Notes under the pieces: generated by a model | Seen by the model: the letters and a program-made list of their open reading frames with translations, nothing else | The model's database searches: none | What the model was told of the DNA's origin: nothing | Shown: one piece after another, positions 61,096-64,000 of the stretch | Layout: every line of letters starts with the position of its first letter | Position numbering within the stretch: the first letter of the stretch is position 1 | Translations under genes and position numbers: made by a program | NCBI GenBank assembly: GCA_947579665.1 | Contig: OX388347.1 | Coordinates: forward strand, 24,172,562-24,236,561 | DNA from: Sympetrum striolatum | Lineage: Eukaryota > Arthropoda > Insecta > Odonata > Libellulidae | Direction of reading: 5' to 3' | Length of the DNA stretch: 64,000 bases

Positions 61096-61780
61096 ATATA
61101 AAAATATCGGTTATATATATGTAACTGCAAATTAAGGGCAGATTTTAATTGAATTTTAAAATAATTATTTTTACGGAGAATAATTTAATAATTCTATATT
61201 GCTTGATTAATATATTTAGTAAACATTTCGGGCCAGATATGGAACCTTATTATGCTAAGCTCTCATCTTTTTCTTCGTTAATGTGTTTTTTTAATGCAGG
61301 CATTAAAATTATTTTGTTAGCATAATAACTAAATTTTAGTCCATAGCAAAATATTGAAAAATCTTCCCAGTTGAAGTACATTTCCTTTTTGAAAATAAAT
61401 GAACCTTACTCCATTTTATAATGTGACTATTGGACGTGATCATCCATTAAATTTTAATTAACATTTTAAAACGTAATGCAACTTTCCAAAAGATTTCATC
61501 CGTTTTTTCACGAATAAATAATTTATTTTTCTAATTACGTTTTCACGATATGTATGACTGTAATTAAGCATTGTATTTATAAAATTTTTCGGTAATGTTA
61601 ATACCTACTTTAGTCATTTCCTTTGATAATGGTGCACAATTTAATGAATTGTAAACAAGCTAGAATGTTAAGGTTTAGTCAATCTCTTGATATTAATCAT
61701 TCATTTATGAAGTACGTTCTAGAACTAAGAGCTTCCACAGTTAATTAATAACATTTTTTCCCTATACTAAGCGAGATTAA
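61096..61780. other. Non-coding AT-rich stretch
   Basis: Nothing identifiable was seen. Confidence 0.45.
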
Positions 61781-63000
61781 AATGACGACCAGGGAATTTC
61801 AAACCGTCCGATTTTGGCATTAAAGCTGCTCTCATAATACACGCATTCGGACCCGAGAAGATTAATTTTCTTTTCGGGCTTCACTCGTCGGAAAGTGGTT
61901 TAAAAGTCGGCGCCCGAAAGAGCCGATAAAAAGCGCGTAATCCGGAATCGCCCCGGAATAACCTGTCGCGGAATGCCATTCAGCGGCTTTGCATAATCCT
62001 TCTGACTGAACTTCCAAAATCACTCGCACATGACGACTAGATCCACATTCTATTGCGCCGCTTAAGTCACGTAAACTCCCACCTAAGACCCAAAACGAGA
62101 GATAAAAAACCACGGACGGGCGAATGGAAATCTTTCTTTTTTGCGATCCCCCCCGAACTCTAATTTTTCGACCTCCATCTTGTTTGCCCTCCTCCTCTGC
62201 ATATAGAGCCCTCTTTTCAAATATTGACCCCTCTGCCATCCATCTTTACGGAGGAAAGAGAGGGAAAAGGTCGCGGGGGTGGGAGGCCTTCTCCTTGGAT
62301 TACCAGCCTCCCTCATTTCCACGACGCCAATATCGCGCAATCTCTTACGGGGCTGCAAAGGTTTATTTATCCAATGGAAGGGGCCATCGCAACGGGGACC
62401 CTTTCCCCCCGCCTTTTAATCTCGGGCCCCCGCATCCGGGGCAACCCTTTCTCGCCCTTATTCCTTCTTCTCCTATCGGACTCTCCCTCCTCAAGGCACG
62501 GGATCGATCCTCGGGAGGGGCGGAGGGTTTAATGGCGCCATTCAAGTCCATGCGGTATCTCCAGAATTCTCTCCCTATCTCTCTTATTCACCCCTTTCAT
62601 GCTTTATGAATCTTACCCCTTTTATGCCCGCTCCTTTCACTATAATTTTCCTTTCCCTCCATCCTTCCCTTTTAAGGTTTTAAAAGCCCTCTCTCTCCTC
62701 TTCGCGATGTGCCAATAACCGCATTTTATCCTTTATATGCCCCTTTCATTATATTCCGGGGAATTCTTCGCATTTTCGGCGCAAAAAGAGACTTTTGCGA
62801 GGATGGTGTTCTTTCTTGATGAGGGGATCGGAGGAGGAATTCAAAAATGACGCCATAAATTGATAAAATGCGAGGCATTCGGATTCCTTCTTTGATTTTG
62901 CGCCCCTTCTCTGGAAAGGTTTCTCCCCTTTCCTTGGGGGCATAATCATATTCTCTACTCTGTTACGATTTACAAGCAGGTAGCAAGCTCTGGGCATATT
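61781..63000. other. GC- and CpG-rich block
   Basis: About 1.2 kb, CpG-rich at 61850-62060 and C-rich at 62140-62640 on the plus strand. A 12-bp palindrome AATGGCGCCATT lies at 62531-62542. Overlapping frames of 161 and 102 codons (plus) and 125 and 91 codons (minus) occupy both strands. Their translations are Pro/Ser/Arg-rich and unlike known domains, so none is called as a gene. Confidence 0.4.
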
Positions 63001-64000
63001 TTAGAAATATCTCCGTTTTTACGTATTTAATTCTTAGTAGAAGATTGATTGTTAGTAACGTTCCTTCATGATTATTAAAGATCAATCTCGCTTTCAATAG
63101 TTTTAATTTCTAAACGACAAATATAAGAATAAATGAGTGTGTAATAAATGAAAAAGAGATTGGAGAAATATTGTATCAACTGATGGATCACTACAAACGT
63201 AACCGCTTCCAGAATTCTGAGCTTTCGCCATCATCGATTCCCGTTCTTATCTTTACCTCTGTGAATATACATAAATTTATTTTAGTTATGTTATTGGTAT
63301 ATTTGATTGATTCTTGCAATTTATCGCCTGGTGATTGAGCAGAGCTCCGGAACCGAGGTATTGCTCGAATCTATGGTGTTGTAAATGAACACCTGATTCA
63401 CATTTTGTTTCTTGATGTGGCACCACTACACCAGAGTTTCTGCCACTAAGTATTGATACGAAAGCCTCATAAAGAAATCCCTCTCCTTAGAAGTGTCTTT
63501 CTCAGTATAGTTTTGCTAATAAATTATTTGGTTAAGTCCACTAATGATGAAAATTGGCAGTTTTAAGTTTTCTGTACAGCGAAAATGGGCTCTAAAAGTT
63601 ATTGACATTCTTGTTGCATTCTTTACATATTTCAGTTCATGTTGCTTAGTGTCGGTATTTACCAAATAACACGATGCGTTTTTGCGTAGCAATTAAGAAC
63701 TGCTATATCTTCTTTTACCAGGTATAAACTTAACAGACTCGAGTCTTTACTTCAATTTCAATTATTTCCGTACATAATAAATTTTTCGTAATGGAAGAAG
63801 ACTACAAGTTAAAGGAGCAGCGTATTTTTGCGTAAAATATAAAAAATAAGATTATTCAGTAAGATTTTTATAATGGTTATATTACTAATAAATATGAAAG
63901 AGATGATGATACTTTCAGAGACATCCTTCAATACTGATTTTGAAAGAAATGCTTAGAAATAGAGGAAATACGTAGTGTATCACAGCAATCTCATCCTTGG
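63001..64000. other. Non-coding AT-rich stretch
   Basis: No frame over 60 codons, no RNA gene and no repeat was recognised up to the window end. Confidence 0.5.

Noticed and set aside
62124..62609. 161-codon plus-strand frame
   Set aside because: It lies in a C-rich block where stop codons are scarce. Opposing and overlapping frames are equally open and the peptide is Pro/Ser/Arg-rich.

Overview
This window reads as nuclear, non-coding DNA of a eukaryote, most likely an insect or other arthropod with a large, AT-leaning genome. No reading frame exceeds about 170 codons. None shows a recognisable domain, a plausible exon chain or a familiar motif. There are no operons, ribosome binding sites, rRNA genes or CRISPR arrays. 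The arthropod guess rests on general texture, on a pogo-like element and on tRNA-like short repeats; it is an inference, not an identification.

Base composition is a mosaic. AT-rich stretches of 0.5-3 kb alternate with blocks of 0.3-1.9 kb that are richer in GC and CpG and often strongly pyrimidine- or purine-biased on one strand. The main blocks lie near 1.6-2.2, 4.6-5.2, 8.5-9.6, 13.7-14.3, 17.7-18.4, 31.35-32.4, 33.5-34.1, 35.2-35.6, 37.0-37.4, 38.3-40.2, 43.1-43.5, 45.7-47.1, 48.3-48.9, 52.2-52.6, 55.3-56.1, 57.0-57.7, 60.6-61.1 and 61.8-63.0 kb. The densest CpG cluster (15.54-15.62 kb) precedes an initiator-like sequence and is the best promoter candidate.

The clearest discrete features are mobile or repeat-like. 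At 30758-31136 there is a 379-bp pogo/Tigger-type non-autonomous element with perfect 24-bp inverted ends and a TA target duplication. Three copies of one short foldback family lie at 40466-40597, 49295-49367 and 53317-53563. The longest is 247 bp, is flanked by a 13-bp direct repeat, and contains a 72-nt tRNA-like cloverleaf. A second foldback repeat of similar design but different sequence (40692-40844) also carries a tRNA-like core. In both tRNA-like cores the A and B boxes sit 54-55 nt apart end to end, the spacing of a real tRNA gene.

Other structure includes several long hairpins (688-774, 10141-10214, 18805-18848, 33812-33863, 58087-58116), a TATCG/CGATA cluster near 3.2-3.3 kb, and simple repeats. 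How these parts relate to any gene cannot be told from this window, which is either intergenic or inside a very long intron.
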